Below, one piece after another: positions 1-6,818 of a DNA stretch of 24,846 nt (positions within the stretch are counted from its first letter, which is position 1; every line of letters starts with the position of its first letter). The position numbers and the translations under genes are program-made. The DNA comes from Actinomycetota bacterium (GTDB lineage: Bacteria; Actinomycetota; Geothermincolia; Fen-727; Anoxymicrobiaceae). A model generated the notes under the pieces. The model was given only the letters and a program-made list of their open reading frames with translations, had not been told where the DNA came from and searched no databases. Location: NCBI GenBank assembly GCA_016649525.1, contig JAENXM010000005.1, positions 1 to 24,846 on the forward strand, given 5' to 3'.

Positions 1-1
1 C

Positions 2-2092
2 GCCCTGGTGCCGCTGTTCGCCAAGAACCTGCCGCGAGTGGTGCTCGACCAGCTGGAGCTTCTGAAGAAGGCACGAGCCGCCCGGGACGGAAGGCGCCGC
101 AGGAAGAGGGGCGCAGGCCTGGCGCCTCTCAGGACGGACGTCATAAAAGAGCTCGAGCGGCAGGAGATGCTGCCGGCCATCTACTTCCTGTTTTCGCGCG
201 CCGCCTGCGATGACTCCGTCTCGATGTGGCTCACGGAAGGCTCCGGCCTCGTTAGCCGCGAGGACTCCGCGGGTATCGCGCGGTTCCTCGACGAGAAGGT
301 CACAGCGCTTTCTCCGGCCGACCTTGACTGCCTCGACTATAACGGGTTCCGCTCGGCCCTGATGGCGGGGGTCTCGTCGCACCACGCGGGTGCTCTCCCG
401 CTTTTCAAGGAGGCCGTGGAGGAGCTTTTCGCGGGAGGACAGCTCAAGGTCGTGTTCGCCACGGAGACCCTTTCGCTCGGGATAAACATGCCGGCCCGCA
501 CGGTGGTCATAGAGTCTCTATCGAAGTGGACGGGAGAAAAGCACCGCCCCCTGACGCCTGGCGAGTACAAGCAGCTGACCGGAAGGGCGGGCAGGCGCGG
601 GATCGACGAGGTCGGCTACGCCGTCGTCCTGTATCAAGATTTCTTCAGCCTCGACCAGGTCAGGTCCCTGGTAAAAAGGGAGCCGAGCTCTGTGGTCTCG
701 AGCTTCCAGGTCTCGTACAATATGGCGGTGAACATCCTGGCCGAGCACGACCTAGCGGAGGCACAGAGGCTCACGAACCTCTCGTTCGCGCAGTACGCGG
801 CGGACCGCCGGGTCGTGACCCTCGAGGCGAAGCTCGAGTCGCTCGAGGAGGACTTCGAGCGCGAACTCGACGCGAGCCGTTGCGCGGAGGGCGGCGACGC
901 CACAGTTTACCGCCGGCAGGTGCGTGAGCTGGCGGGTGTCCAGAGACAGGGAGCGAGCCTTTCGAAGGACAGGCGGAACCGGGAGATTCGCGAGGCCTTC
1001 TCTCGGCTCCGGCCTGGCGATGTGTTTGTCGCGAGCCACCGCGGCTCCAGAAGAACGGTCGCGGTTGTCAAGAAGTCGCACGGGCGCCGGGCGGAGAGCG
1101 GCATCCTGGTGGTTGACGCGGACGGGCGTTACCGGAGGCTGCACGAGCGCTCGCTGGTACAGCCTCCGCAGGTCGTAGGAAACGTCAGCGTCGAAAAGAT
1201 AGAGTCGCCCACCAGGAAAGTCAGGCGGTCGGTCGGCGCGAAGATGGAGTCACTGGGAAAAGGTGCCAGGGTCGAGGTTGCGCCCTCGCAGACTGTGGAA
1301 GAGCAGTCGGTCGCCCGTGAGGCCTCGAGGGTCAAAGAGGAGCTGGAGAAAAACCCATGCAGGGACTGCCAGCACCGCGAACGATGTCTCGAGGCCGCCC
1401 GCAGGGTCGAGAGGATAGAACGCCAGATGAAGTCGTCCAAGAAAGAGCGCGACACAGGACACGACCTGGTATCGAAGCACCTTAACGACGTTGTAGACCT
1501 GCTTGACGAGTTCGGCTTCATGGCGGGAGAGGACGTAGAGCCGAAGGGAGCCGTCCTCCGGCGCATCTACAACGAGTGCGACCTGCTACTCGTTGAAGCC
1601 CTGGCGCAGGGGCTTCTGAGCAGGCTTTCTCCCGCGGAGCTCGCCGCGCTCGCGTCCTGGTTCATCTACGAGTCGCGCGAGGGGGAGAGCGAGCAGAGCA
1701 GGCGTTCAGGCGCCGGGGCGGAATACCTTGAAGGGCCGCTGGGCGACGCCCTGGAGGAGCTCGAGATAATCGAGGTGGAAATAAAGACGGCCGAGGAGGA
1801 AAGGGGCCTCGACCTTCTGGGCTCGATCGATACAGGCTTCGGCCAGGCGGCCTACCTGTGGGCCGGGGGCGCGGAGCTCGAGGAGATGCTTTCTCTCTTT
1901 CCCGACAGATCGGTCGGGGACATGGTCCGTACGATGAAGCAGGTCATCGACCTTCTTCGCCAGATCGCGGAGGTGTCCGAGGACCCCGCGCTCGTGGGCA
2001 ACCTCAGGAACGCTATGGGCATGCTGGACCGCGGGATAGTCGGATACTCTTCCCTCGAATCCATAATCGAGAAAAGAGTGGGGTCGAAATGA
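2..2092 (+). CDS. helY: HelY-like Ski2/Mtr4-family DEAD/DEAH RNA helicase, 3' part (5'-truncated by window edge)
   Basis: The frame is open from base 2, so the gene starts outside the window; the GTG at 8 is internal. Numbering from that GTG, the second RecA-like domain is visible: motif IV region PAIYFLFSR (about 56-64), SSHHAG (123-128), motif V ATETLSLGINMPARTVV (151-167) and motif VI QLTGRAGRRG (189-198). A long alpha-helical region follows, then a small Cys cluster (CRDC, then C six residues on, near nt 1357-1388) and a C-terminal DSHCT-like helical domain. This is the layout of actinobacterial HelY and of eukaryotic/archaeal Ski2-Mtr4 proteins, which are ATP-dependent 3'-5' RNA helicases of RNA processing and decay. 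Walker A and DExH motifs should lie left of the window. The truA start is about 43 bp downstream on the same strand, so co-transcription is likely. Family assignment is firm; the HelY name rests on family and lineage. Confidence 0.9.
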   Translation, partial: ALVPLFAKNLPRVVLDQLELLKKARAARDGRRRRKRGAGLAPLRTDVIKELERQEMLPAIYFLFSRAACDDSVSMWLTEGSGLVSREDSAGIARFLDEKVTALSPADLDCLDYNGFRSALMAGVSSHHAGALPLFKEAVEELFAGGQLKVVFATETLSLGINMPARTVVIESLSKWTGEKHRPLTPGEYKQLTGRAGRRGIDEVGYAVVLYQDFFSLDQVRSLVKREPSSVVSSFQVSYNMAVNILAEHDLAEAQRLTNLSFAQYAADRRVVTLEAKLESLEEDFERELDASRCAEGGDATVYRRQVRELAGVQRQGASLSKDRRNREIREAFSRLRPGDVFVASHRGSRRTVAVVKKSHGRRAESGILVVDADGRYRRLHERSLVQPPQVVGNVSVEKIESPTRKVRRSVGAKMESLGKGARVEVAPSQTVEEQSVAREASRVKEELEKNPCRDCQHRERCLEAARRVERIERQMKSSKKERDTGHDLVSKHLNDVVDLLDEFGFMAGEDVEPKGAVLRRIYNECDLLLVEALAQGLLSRLSPAELAALASWFIYESREGESEQSRRSGAGAEYLEGPLGDALEELEIIEVEIKTAEEERGLDLLGSIDTGFGQAAYLWAGGAELEEMLSLFPDRSVGDMVRTMKQVIDLLRQIAEVSEDPALVGNLRNAMGMLDRGIVGYSSLESIIEKRVGSK

Positions 2093-2096
2093 CAAC

Positions 2097-2115
2097 ATCG
2101 GTGCCTGGCACCGAT
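2097..2115. repeat. Perfect 9-bp inverted repeat with a 1-base centre (GTGCCTGGCAC core)
   Basis: ATCGGTGCC (2097-2105), T (2106) and GGCACCGAT (2107-2115) form a perfect palindrome in the short gap between the helicase stop and the truA ribosome-binding site. No T run follows, so it does not look like an intrinsic terminator. It could be an interspersed palindromic unit, a protein site or an mRNA structure just upstream of the truA Shine-Dalgarno. GGTGCC/GGCACC palindromes recur between genes in some bacterial genomes; whether this genome has others cannot be seen here. Confidence 0.7.
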
Positions 2116-2135
2116 TGTGTCAGTGGAGGATGAAC

Positions 2136-2870
2136 TTGACCAGGTACCTGGTAACGCTTGAGTACAAGGGGACGCCCTTCCACGGATTTCAGAAGCAGCC
2201 CGGGCTGCCCACGGTCCAGGGCGCACTCGACAGAGCTATTCTGACTTACACGGGGCAGGAGGTACGCACTCTGGGCGCCGGCAGGACCGACGCGGGGGTG
2301 CATGCCCTCGGGCAGGCGGCCGCGTTCGACCTTTCCGAAAAAGTCGATATCGGGAAGGCGCTCAGGGGCCTGAACGCACTGCTTCCTCGGGGCATATCGA
2401 TTACCGCCATCAGAGAGGTCGCGCCTGATTTCGACCCGCGCCGAGATGCGGTCTCGCGTGAATACCGATATCTGGTATTGAACAGACCGGCACCCTCGCC
2501 CCTCCTCGAGGATTTCGCATATCACTTCCCGGGTGAGCTCGATATAGGATCGATGAAGGAGGCGTGTTCGTTCTTCGAGGGAGAGCACGACTTCTCCGCA
2601 TTCAGGGTGGGCTCAGAAGAAAAACCCACGGTACGGAAGGTTCTGCGGTGCGAGATCGTCGAACCTTTACCTGGACTCTTCTACTTCAGCGTCCGCGCCG
2701 AATCGTTCCTCTACAAGATGGTTAGGATAATGGGTGGGGCTGTTTTGTCCGTGGGTTCCGGACGTATGAGCCTTTCTGCGCTTGAGTCACATCTTGGCGG
2801 TGGTACTGGTCCCTGCGTCGAGCCGTTACCCGCGCAGGGACTGTTCCTGTGGGAGATAGCCTACCATTAA
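2136..2870 (+). CDS. truA: tRNA pseudouridine(38-40) synthase TruA
   Basis: The 244-residue product matches TruA along its length: N-terminal RYLVTLEYKGTPFHGFQKQ, catalytic-aspartate motif GAGRTDAGVHALGQ, and C-terminal FLYKMVRIMGGAVLSVGSGR. TruA isomerises U38, U39 and U40 in the anticodon stem-loop of many tRNAs. I chose TTG 2136 because GGAGG at 2125-2129 is 6 bases upstream; an in-frame ATG at 2130 directly abuts GGAGG and a TTG at 2115 lies before it, so both are poorly placed. The gene follows the HelY-like helicase with a short gap and converges on the minus-strand zinc-ribbon gene. Its TAA stop (2868-2870) lies inside the first copy of an 18-bp tandem repeat. Confidence 0.95.
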   Translation: MTRYLVTLEYKGTPFHGFQKQPGLPTVQGALDRAILTYTGQEVRTLGAGRTDAGVHALGQAAAFDLSEKVDIGKALRGLNALLPRGISITAIREVAPDFDPRRDAVSREYRYLVLNRPAPSPLLEDFAYHFPGELDIGSMKEACSFFEGEHDFSAFRVGSEEKPTVRKVLRCEIVEPLPGLFYFSVRAESFLYKMVRIMGGAVLSVGSGRMSLSALESHLGGGTGPCVEPLPAQGLFLWEIAYH

Positions 2871-2901
2871 GCCCGGCCCAAATATTAAGCCCGGCCTAAA
2901 C
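2866..2901. repeat. Tandem 18-bp GC-core repeat at the truA / zinc-ribbon convergent junction
   Basis: Two adjacent units, ATTAAGCCCGGCCCAAAT (2866-2883) and ATTAAGCCCGGCCTAAAC (2884-2901), differ at two positions. The first supplies the truA stop codon and the second ends 3 bases before the stop of the opposing gene (2905). The 13-base core AGCCCGGCCTAAA recurs exactly at 11277-11289, in the repeat cluster that ends another gene. The arrangement is direct rather than inverted, so it is not a simple terminator hairpin. Confidence 0.75.
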
Positions 2902-2904
2902 ATC

Positions 2905-3858
2905 CTAGACGTTGATCCCCCTGGCCCGGCAGGCGTTCAGGAATACGGGCCAGGCCTTCTCGAAAGCGCTTTTGGCGTTGGCTCCTTTGTCGAACTCGGC
3001 CATGTAGTCACCACCCGCATTGAACGCCTCGGCACCCTTGACGAGCGCGTCCGCCCTCGTCTTCAGGTACTGGCATATCTGCAGGAACTGGGACTGGATG
3101 TCAGCCATGTCCGCCGGGGGTTTCAGTCCTTGAACGGTGTTAAGCAACGAGACCGTCCTGTTGTACAGCGCCTGCACGTCGGTGACAAGTGACGCGCTTA
3201 TGTACTTCTTTGAAAGCTGGTTGTTTATCTGGTTGGCCGCGTTCTTTATGCGCGCGTCGAGGACGCTGGCTTCGTTAACCTGTGCGGCAACCGCCTTCTT
3301 GTACTGTTCGGTGCCCAGCTCGGTCTCGTCCTCTCCGCCGTTCTCCTCAGGCACACTCCAGTAGCTCGTTTTATCCTCGGCGAGCATTTTGCCGTTCCGG
3401 TCATACGCGGTGGCTTTGAGGCCGTGCATGCCGGGCTCGCCGGTGGGGATACTCGCTTCAAATGGAGGTTTCTTGACCGCGTCCTGTATTACCCCGTCAA
3501 CGTAGATCGAGACCCAACCCACGTCGCCCTGGTTGGTCACATCGACCGAGACGTCCATGTTCGCCGACTTGATCTTCTGGCTCTGAGAAGGGCTTGCTAT
3601 CTTGACCTCGACCTCGCCGCCGCGCAGCAGCAAGAGCGGCACAACGATGGCGGCAGCCACGATGACGAGTGCTAGAAGCGCGACGGCGATCCAGAGTCCG
3701 GTGTGTTTCTTCGGCTGGGCGGGAACCGCGGCGTACGGAGTGGTTTGTGCAGGTGGCACGACCGGTGGCGGGACTGCCTGCCGCACCTGGACCCCGCAAT
3801 GCGGGCAGAACCTGCTGCCTCCGGTCTCCTTTCCGCAGTTGGGACAGACGCTGGTCAT
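2905..3858 (-). CDS. Zinc-ribbon, single-TM protein with an extracytoplasmic Ig-like domain
   Basis: The 317-residue product starts MTSVCPNCG, a zinc ribbon with Cys 5, 8, 18 and 21. A Pro-rich linker (28-48) leads to one hydrophobic segment (about 54-78), then an Ig-like domain (about 82-170, with GWVSIYVDGV, and GMHGLKATAYDRNGK typical of bacterial Ig-like folds), an acidic linker and a helical C-terminal region with no name I recognise. The start at 3858 puts the zinc ribbon at the N-terminus and has a GGGGTGG-type Shine-Dalgarno; an upstream in-frame start would add 14 unlikely residues. Topology is probably cytoplasmic zinc ribbon with outer Ig/helical part. It lies 25 bp behind the M28 lipoprotein gene on the same strand, so the two are probably one operon. 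Function unknown; a sensor or wall-binding protein is conceivable. Confidence 0.8.
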   Translation of the reverse strand: MTSVCPNCGKETGGSRFCPHCGVQVRQAVPPPVVPPAQTTPYAAVPAQPKKHTGLWIAVALLALVIVAAAIVVPLLLLRGGEVEVKIASPSQSQKIKSANMDVSVDVTNQGDVGWVSIYVDGVIQDAVKKPPFEASIPTGEPGMHGLKATAYDRNGKMLAEDKTSYWSVPEENGGEDETELGTEQYKKAVAAQVNEASVLDARIKNAANQINNQLSKKYISASLVTDVQALYNRTVSLLNTVQGLKPPADMADIQSQFLQICQYLKTRADALVKGAEAFNAGGDYMAEFDKGANAKSAFEKAWPVFLNACRARGINV

Positions 3859-3883
3859 AAAGACCACCCCTTGGATAATTATA

Positions 3884-4966
3884 TTACAGAAGCGAACCAA
3901 GCCTCTCCGGTGTCAGGTGCTCCTCGAAGAAGTTCTGGAGGAACTGCCCGGTATTGTCGACCTTTGAAGGGTCGATGTGTGCCGAGGTGTCGCCGGGGCC
4001 GTGTATGCGTTCGTCGTTTCGATACTCGATCCAGGCCGAGGGGATCCCCGCCCGCTCGAACGGCTCGTGGTCGCTCAGGCCGAACGTGCCGGTGTCCCCT
4101 AGATACGAAAGACCCCTCGCCTTGCCGCACTCGAGTAATAGATTGACCAGCGTCTGGGGCGCCTTTTTCATGTTGCGGACGAGGAAGGAGGGGCCGAAGC
4201 CGACCATGTCGACGGAGACCATCCCGCGTATCGAACTCTTTGCCTCTGGCGTGAGGCCCGCAACGTACTGCCTCGAGCCGAAGTGATGGTCGTCCTGCCC
4301 GCCACCCGGGGCAACCTCCTCCCCTCCGAAGAAGACGAACTCGACGGTCGGCACGTTTCGCCTGTTGCTCGAAAGGACTCTGGCCAGCTCGAGCACGACC
4401 GCGCAGCCCGTCGCATTGTCGTTCGCGCCGGGACTCGGCCCGCTCTTGCTCTTCGTATCCATGTGGGCGCCTACGACTATCTTGTACTCGGGTTTCTGCC
4501 CACCGGGAAGGGACGCGATAACGTTCAGCGAGTTGCCGCCGGCTGCCGGAACAGGGACGACCTGCTGCACCGGGCTATAGCCATATTCCGTCAGGCGGTC
4601 CTGTATGTACTGAGCCGCCTGCGCCTCGCCTGCAGTTGCTTCCTCGCGCGGTCCGATAGTGTCGGCCAGGTATGAGACGTGCGACATCACCTGCGCGGCG
4701 TCGAACCCGACGACCTGCGGCGGGTGCGGCGGTTGCGAGGCGGCCGTCTTCTCCACGGCTGGCAGTGGTTCCACAACCGCCGATTCGGCGATTTCGGTTT
4801 CCCGTATCGTTTCTTCGGATACTGGCTCCTTTGTCTTTACGGCCTGGCCGCATCCTGTTATGACTGAGGAGAAAAGAGAAACAACAAGAAATACTAGCAG
4901 AAGCAAAACAAACGGTCTGCAAAGGTAAGGACTATAATGCTTTCGAATGGCAGGCTTCCTTATCAC
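3884..4966 (-). CDS. Lipoprotein M28-family zinc aminopeptidase
   Basis: The 360-residue product has a basic N-terminus, a hydrophobic stretch (about 19-35) and a lipobox ITGC with Cys39, so it is a predicted exported lipoprotein. A low-complexity linker precedes an M28 peptidase domain (about 88-350). Five expected di-zinc ligands are present: H168 (GAHMDT), D183 (GANDNATG), E216/E217 (FFGGEE), D253 (SVDMVGFG) and H322 (IHGPGDT). M28 enzymes remove N-terminal amino acids from peptides; the substrate here is unknown. The GTG start at 4966 has no Shine-Dalgarno and lies only 8 bases beyond a perfect TATAAT on the minus strand, suggesting leaderless translation. The gene heads a probable two-gene operon with the zinc-ribbon/Ig protein and is divergent from a PASTA-amidase gene. 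Confidence 0.88.
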   Translation of the reverse strand: MIRKPAIRKHYSPYLCRPFVLLLLVFLVVSLFSSVITGCGQAVKTKEPVSEETIRETEIAESAVVEPLPAVEKTAASQPPHPPQVVGFDAAQVMSHVSYLADTIGPREEATAGEAQAAQYIQDRLTEYGYSPVQQVVPVPAAGGNSLNVIASLPGGQKPEYKIVVGAHMDTKSKSGPSPGANDNATGCAVVLELARVLSSNRRNVPTVEFVFFGGEEVAPGGGQDDHHFGSRQYVAGLTPEAKSSIRGMVSVDMVGFGPSFLVRNMKKAPQTLVNLLLECGKARGLSYLGDTGTFGLSDHEPFERAGIPSAWIEYRNDERIHGPGDTSAHIDPSKVDNTGQFLQNFFEEHLTPERLGSLL

Positions 4967-4974
4967 GGTTTTCT

Positions 4975-4980
4975 ATTATA
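4975..4980 (-). promoter_or_regulatory. -10 box of the M28 lipoprotein gene, placed for a leaderless mRNA
   Basis: Read on the minus strand this is a perfect TATAAT followed by AGAAAACC and the GTG start codon. With usual -10 to +1 spacing, transcription would begin near 4968, about 2 bases before the start codon. No good -35 hexamer is present at 16-18 bp; the left arm of an inverted repeat lies there instead. Confidence 0.6.
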
Positions 4981-4994
4981 TCTGACCGTGCCCG

Positions 4995-5020
4995 CATCAG
5001 ATTGGGTCCTCGATCTGATG
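4995..5020. promoter_or_regulatory. Inverted repeat between divergent promoters, candidate operator
   Basis: CATCAGAT (4995-5002) and ATCTGATG (5013-5020) are perfect 8-bp inverted arms separated by 10 bases, about 18 bp centre to centre. The left arm covers the -35 position of both divergent promoters and the right arm abuts the plus-strand extended -10. Size, symmetry and placement suit a dimeric transcription factor controlling both units. No regulator gene lies next to it. Confidence 0.55.
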
Positions 5021-5027
5021 TTATAAT
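5019..5027 (+). promoter_or_regulatory. Extended -10 promoter element of the PASTA-amidase gene
   Basis: TG, one base, then a perfect TATAAT (5022-5027) form an extended -10 element. The predicted start of transcription is near 5034, giving a leader of about 20 bases before ATG 5054. The -35 position holds no consensus hexamer, which fits an extended -10 promoter or one needing an activator. Confidence 0.6.
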
Positions 5028-5053
5028 TGTTAAAGACTGAAAACTTTTGAGTT

Positions 5054-6184
5054 ATGGTGAGGCGATTGGACAGGGACTTTTTCGAGCCGGAAGACGAATA
5101 CGAGAGCGACCTCCTGCCCAAGAAAAGGTCTCGGACTACCCGTGAGCGAATGAACACTCTCCTTATGGTCGCAGGCATGCTTGTCGCTCTTGCCCTGGTC
5201 GCAGGATTGTTCCTGCTGCTCTCGAGGGGCGGCGGAGGTCCGAAAATACCGAACGTGGTCGGTAAGACCTACCGCGAGGCCAGGGAGAAGATGGAGTCGG
5301 CCGGTTTCGATATCGAAATAGACTCGAACCAGGACTACTCGAACGTGAACGACCTGGACAAGAAGAAGGTCGAGGAGCAGGACCCGAAGGGCGGCACCAC
5401 GGCCGAGAAGGGCGAGCTTGTGACCGTTCGCCTGAAGGGCCTTGTGGAGATCCCCGAGGCTTCAGAGGAGGAAGCAACCGCGGGACAGCCTGGAAACTCG
5501 GCTGCAAACGGCGAGGCTGCCCAGCAGGACCAGTCGGCGGCGGACGAGCAGACGCAACCCGTTACGACCACCGCGGGCGGCCGCTCCGTCTGCGTCGACC
5601 CCGGCCATTCAGGGCCTGGAGCGACGAGCGTCATAGACCCCGCTACGGGGCTCGATGTCGCGGACAACAGCGGCGCATCCGGGGAAATCCAGGCGATGTG
5701 GGATCTAGGGCAGAAGTTGAAGGCGAAGCTCGAGCAGGCGGGGTACACGGTCCGGCTGACAAAGGATAGCGCTAATGCGAATGCGAACCTGAGGACGAGG
5801 GCCGACATCGGCAACACTTGCTCAATCGTCGTTCGGCTCCATTACGACCCGAACCTTCACGCCCTCCTCTTCCCGGGGGAAGGCCAGTACAAGCAGCACG
5901 GTGACAAGGCGGTCTATGTGGACCCGACAGTCGCCAGGGGGAGCGCCGAGCTCGCCAACGCGCTGTTCCCGTTCCTAAAGACCGTTGGGGTCACCAGGAA
6001 GATGAACGACATGGGCGGAACCTCCAACAACACGGGGCCCGCCTTCGTCGGCTCGGTCCTCTCGAAAGTTCCGGTGGTCCTGATCGAGAACGACCCCTCC
6101 ATGGCCCGCAACAACCCCTCGGGCCAGGACAGGGTCGCGTCGGCAATCGTGAGCGGTATAGACGACTACTTCGAGAACCACTGA
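5054..6184 (+). CDS. Membrane-anchored PASTA-domain N-acetylmuramoyl-L-alanine amidase (amidase_3)
   Basis: The 376-residue product has an acidic/basic cytoplasmic N-terminus, one TM segment (about 35-57), one PASTA domain (about 63-130, IPNVVGKTYREAREKMESAGF) and a low-complexity acidic Gln/Ala linker (about 135-175). An amidase_3 domain (about 177-376) follows, with the usual zinc and catalytic residues: H185 (CVDPGHSG), E211 (SGEIQAMWDLG), H263 (VVRLHYD) and E345 (VVLIENDP). The domain is diverged: the normal S-hH-x-N/D strand reads VVRLHYDPN. Such enzymes cut the MurNAc-L-Ala bond of peptidoglycan, and PASTA domains bind peptidoglycan fragments. ATG 5054 lacks a clear Shine-Dalgarno. It is divergent from the M28/zinc-ribbon operon and shares its candidate operator. 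No sporulation or division gene adjoins it, so its cell-cycle role is open. Confidence 0.9.
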   Translation: MVRRLDRDFFEPEDEYESDLLPKKRSRTTRERMNTLLMVAGMLVALALVAGLFLLLSRGGGGPKIPNVVGKTYREAREKMESAGFDIEIDSNQDYSNVNDLDKKKVEEQDPKGGTTAEKGELVTVRLKGLVEIPEASEEEATAGQPGNSAANGEAAQQDQSAADEQTQPVTTTAGGRSVCVDPGHSGPGATSVIDPATGLDVADNSGASGEIQAMWDLGQKLKAKLEQAGYTVRLTKDSANANANLRTRADIGNTCSIVVRLHYDPNLHALLFPGEGQYKQHGDKAVYVDPTVARGSAELANALFPFLKTVGVTRKMNDMGGTSNNTGPAFVGSVLSKVPVVLIENDPSMARNNPSGQDRVASAIVSGIDDYFENH

Positions 6185-6259
6185 GAGCGCGTCGGTCTGT
6201 TTATTAAGTACGACCGATAATCCGTTTGGAGTACTTTTATTGTGAGTCAATGCGTTTTC

Positions 6260-6288
6260 TTGACACCCTGCGGCCCTTAACCTATCAT
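6260..6288 (+). promoter_or_regulatory. Sigma70-type promoter of the rplM-rpsI operon
   Basis: A perfect TTGACA (6260-6265) lies 17 bases from TATCAT (6283-6288, five of six matches). Transcription should start near 6295, giving a leader of roughly 63 bases before the rplM ATG. Among the sites I found, this is the best match to the housekeeping consensus. Confidence 0.8.
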
Positions 6289-6300
6289 CAACGTGCGTTC

Positions 6301-6325
6301 TGGCGCCCGGGTGGGCGTCATTTTT
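6301..6325 (+). promoter_or_regulatory. rplM leader hairpin followed by a T run (attenuator-like)
   Basis: Bases 6301-6308 pair with 6313-6320 (8 bp, GC-rich, one G-U) around a GGGT loop, followed at once by TTTTT (6321-6325). This is a compact intrinsic-terminator shape inside the mRNA leader, beginning about 6 bases after the predicted transcription start and before the rplM ribosome-binding site. Many bacteria regulate r-protein operons through structured leaders that bind a product protein, and L13 leaders are known in Firmicutes. The alternative is that it terminates transcripts arriving from the amidase gene. Confidence 0.55.
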
Positions 6326-6357
6326 GCGAGGAGCGCTATTACTTTCACAGGGTGCAA

Positions 6358-6813
6358 ATGGCTAATTTGAAGCTGACGAAGAATACATACTCGGCGAAGC
6401 CAGCTGACATCAAACGGGAATGGTTACTGGTCGATGCTGACGGGCAGGTCCTCGGCAGGCTCGCGAGCGAGATCGCGACGATACTGCGTGGCAAGAACAA
6501 GCCGATCTACACTCCGAGCATGGACACCGGCGACTGCGTCGTGGTCATAAACGCGGAGAAGGTAGCGGTGACGGGCGGCAAGGAAGAGAAGAAGAAGTAC
6601 TACCACCACAGCGGCTACCCGGGTGGGCTGAAGGGGACGCCTTACTCGGATCTCATGAATCGAAGGCCTGAAGAGGTCATCAGGCGCGCGGTACGCGGGA
6701 TGCTGCCGAAGAATCGCCTAGGCCGTGCTATGATAAAGAAGCTTTACGTCTATGCGGGCAGCGAGCACCCGCACGGAGCTCAGAATCCACAGCCGCTCAC
6801 ATTAGGAAGGTAG
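6358..6813 (+). CDS. rplM: 50S ribosomal protein L13 (uL13)
   Basis: The 151-residue product contains TYSAKPADIKREWLLVDADGQVLGRLASEIATILRGKNKP, GDCVVVINAEKVAVTGGK and the C-terminal VRGMLPKNRLGRAMIKKLYVYAGSEHPH, all diagnostic of L13. ATG 6358 has AGGG 5 bases upstream. The frame is open further upstream to about 6226, but that stretch contains the promoter and leader hairpin and has no L13 similarity. An N-terminal MANLKLTKN precedes the usual KTYSAK start. It is the first gene of the rplM-rpsI pair, whose products enter the large and small subunits. Confidence 0.98.
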   Translation: MANLKLTKNTYSAKPADIKREWLLVDADGQVLGRLASEIATILRGKNKPIYTPSMDTGDCVVVINAEKVAVTGGKEEKKKYYHHSGYPGGLKGTPYSDLMNRRPEEVIRRAVRGMLPKNRLGRAMIKKLYVYAGSEHPHGAQNPQPLTLGR

Positions 6814-6818
6814 GGCAA

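Noticed and set aside
2866..2904. CRISPR-like or classical terminator reading of the GCCCGGCC repeats
   Set aside because: There are only two adjacent units with no spacers, and they are direct rather than inverted, so neither reading holds.
6192..6217. Terminator after the PASTA-amidase gene (TCGGTC ... GACCGA)
   Set aside because: The stem is only 6 bp with a 14-base AT-rich loop and no T run, too weak to claim.
6226..6357. N-terminal extension of L13 or a separate leader ORF
   Set aside because: The stretch contains the promoter and leader hairpin, has no L13 similarity and lacks a ribosome-binding site at its first codon.
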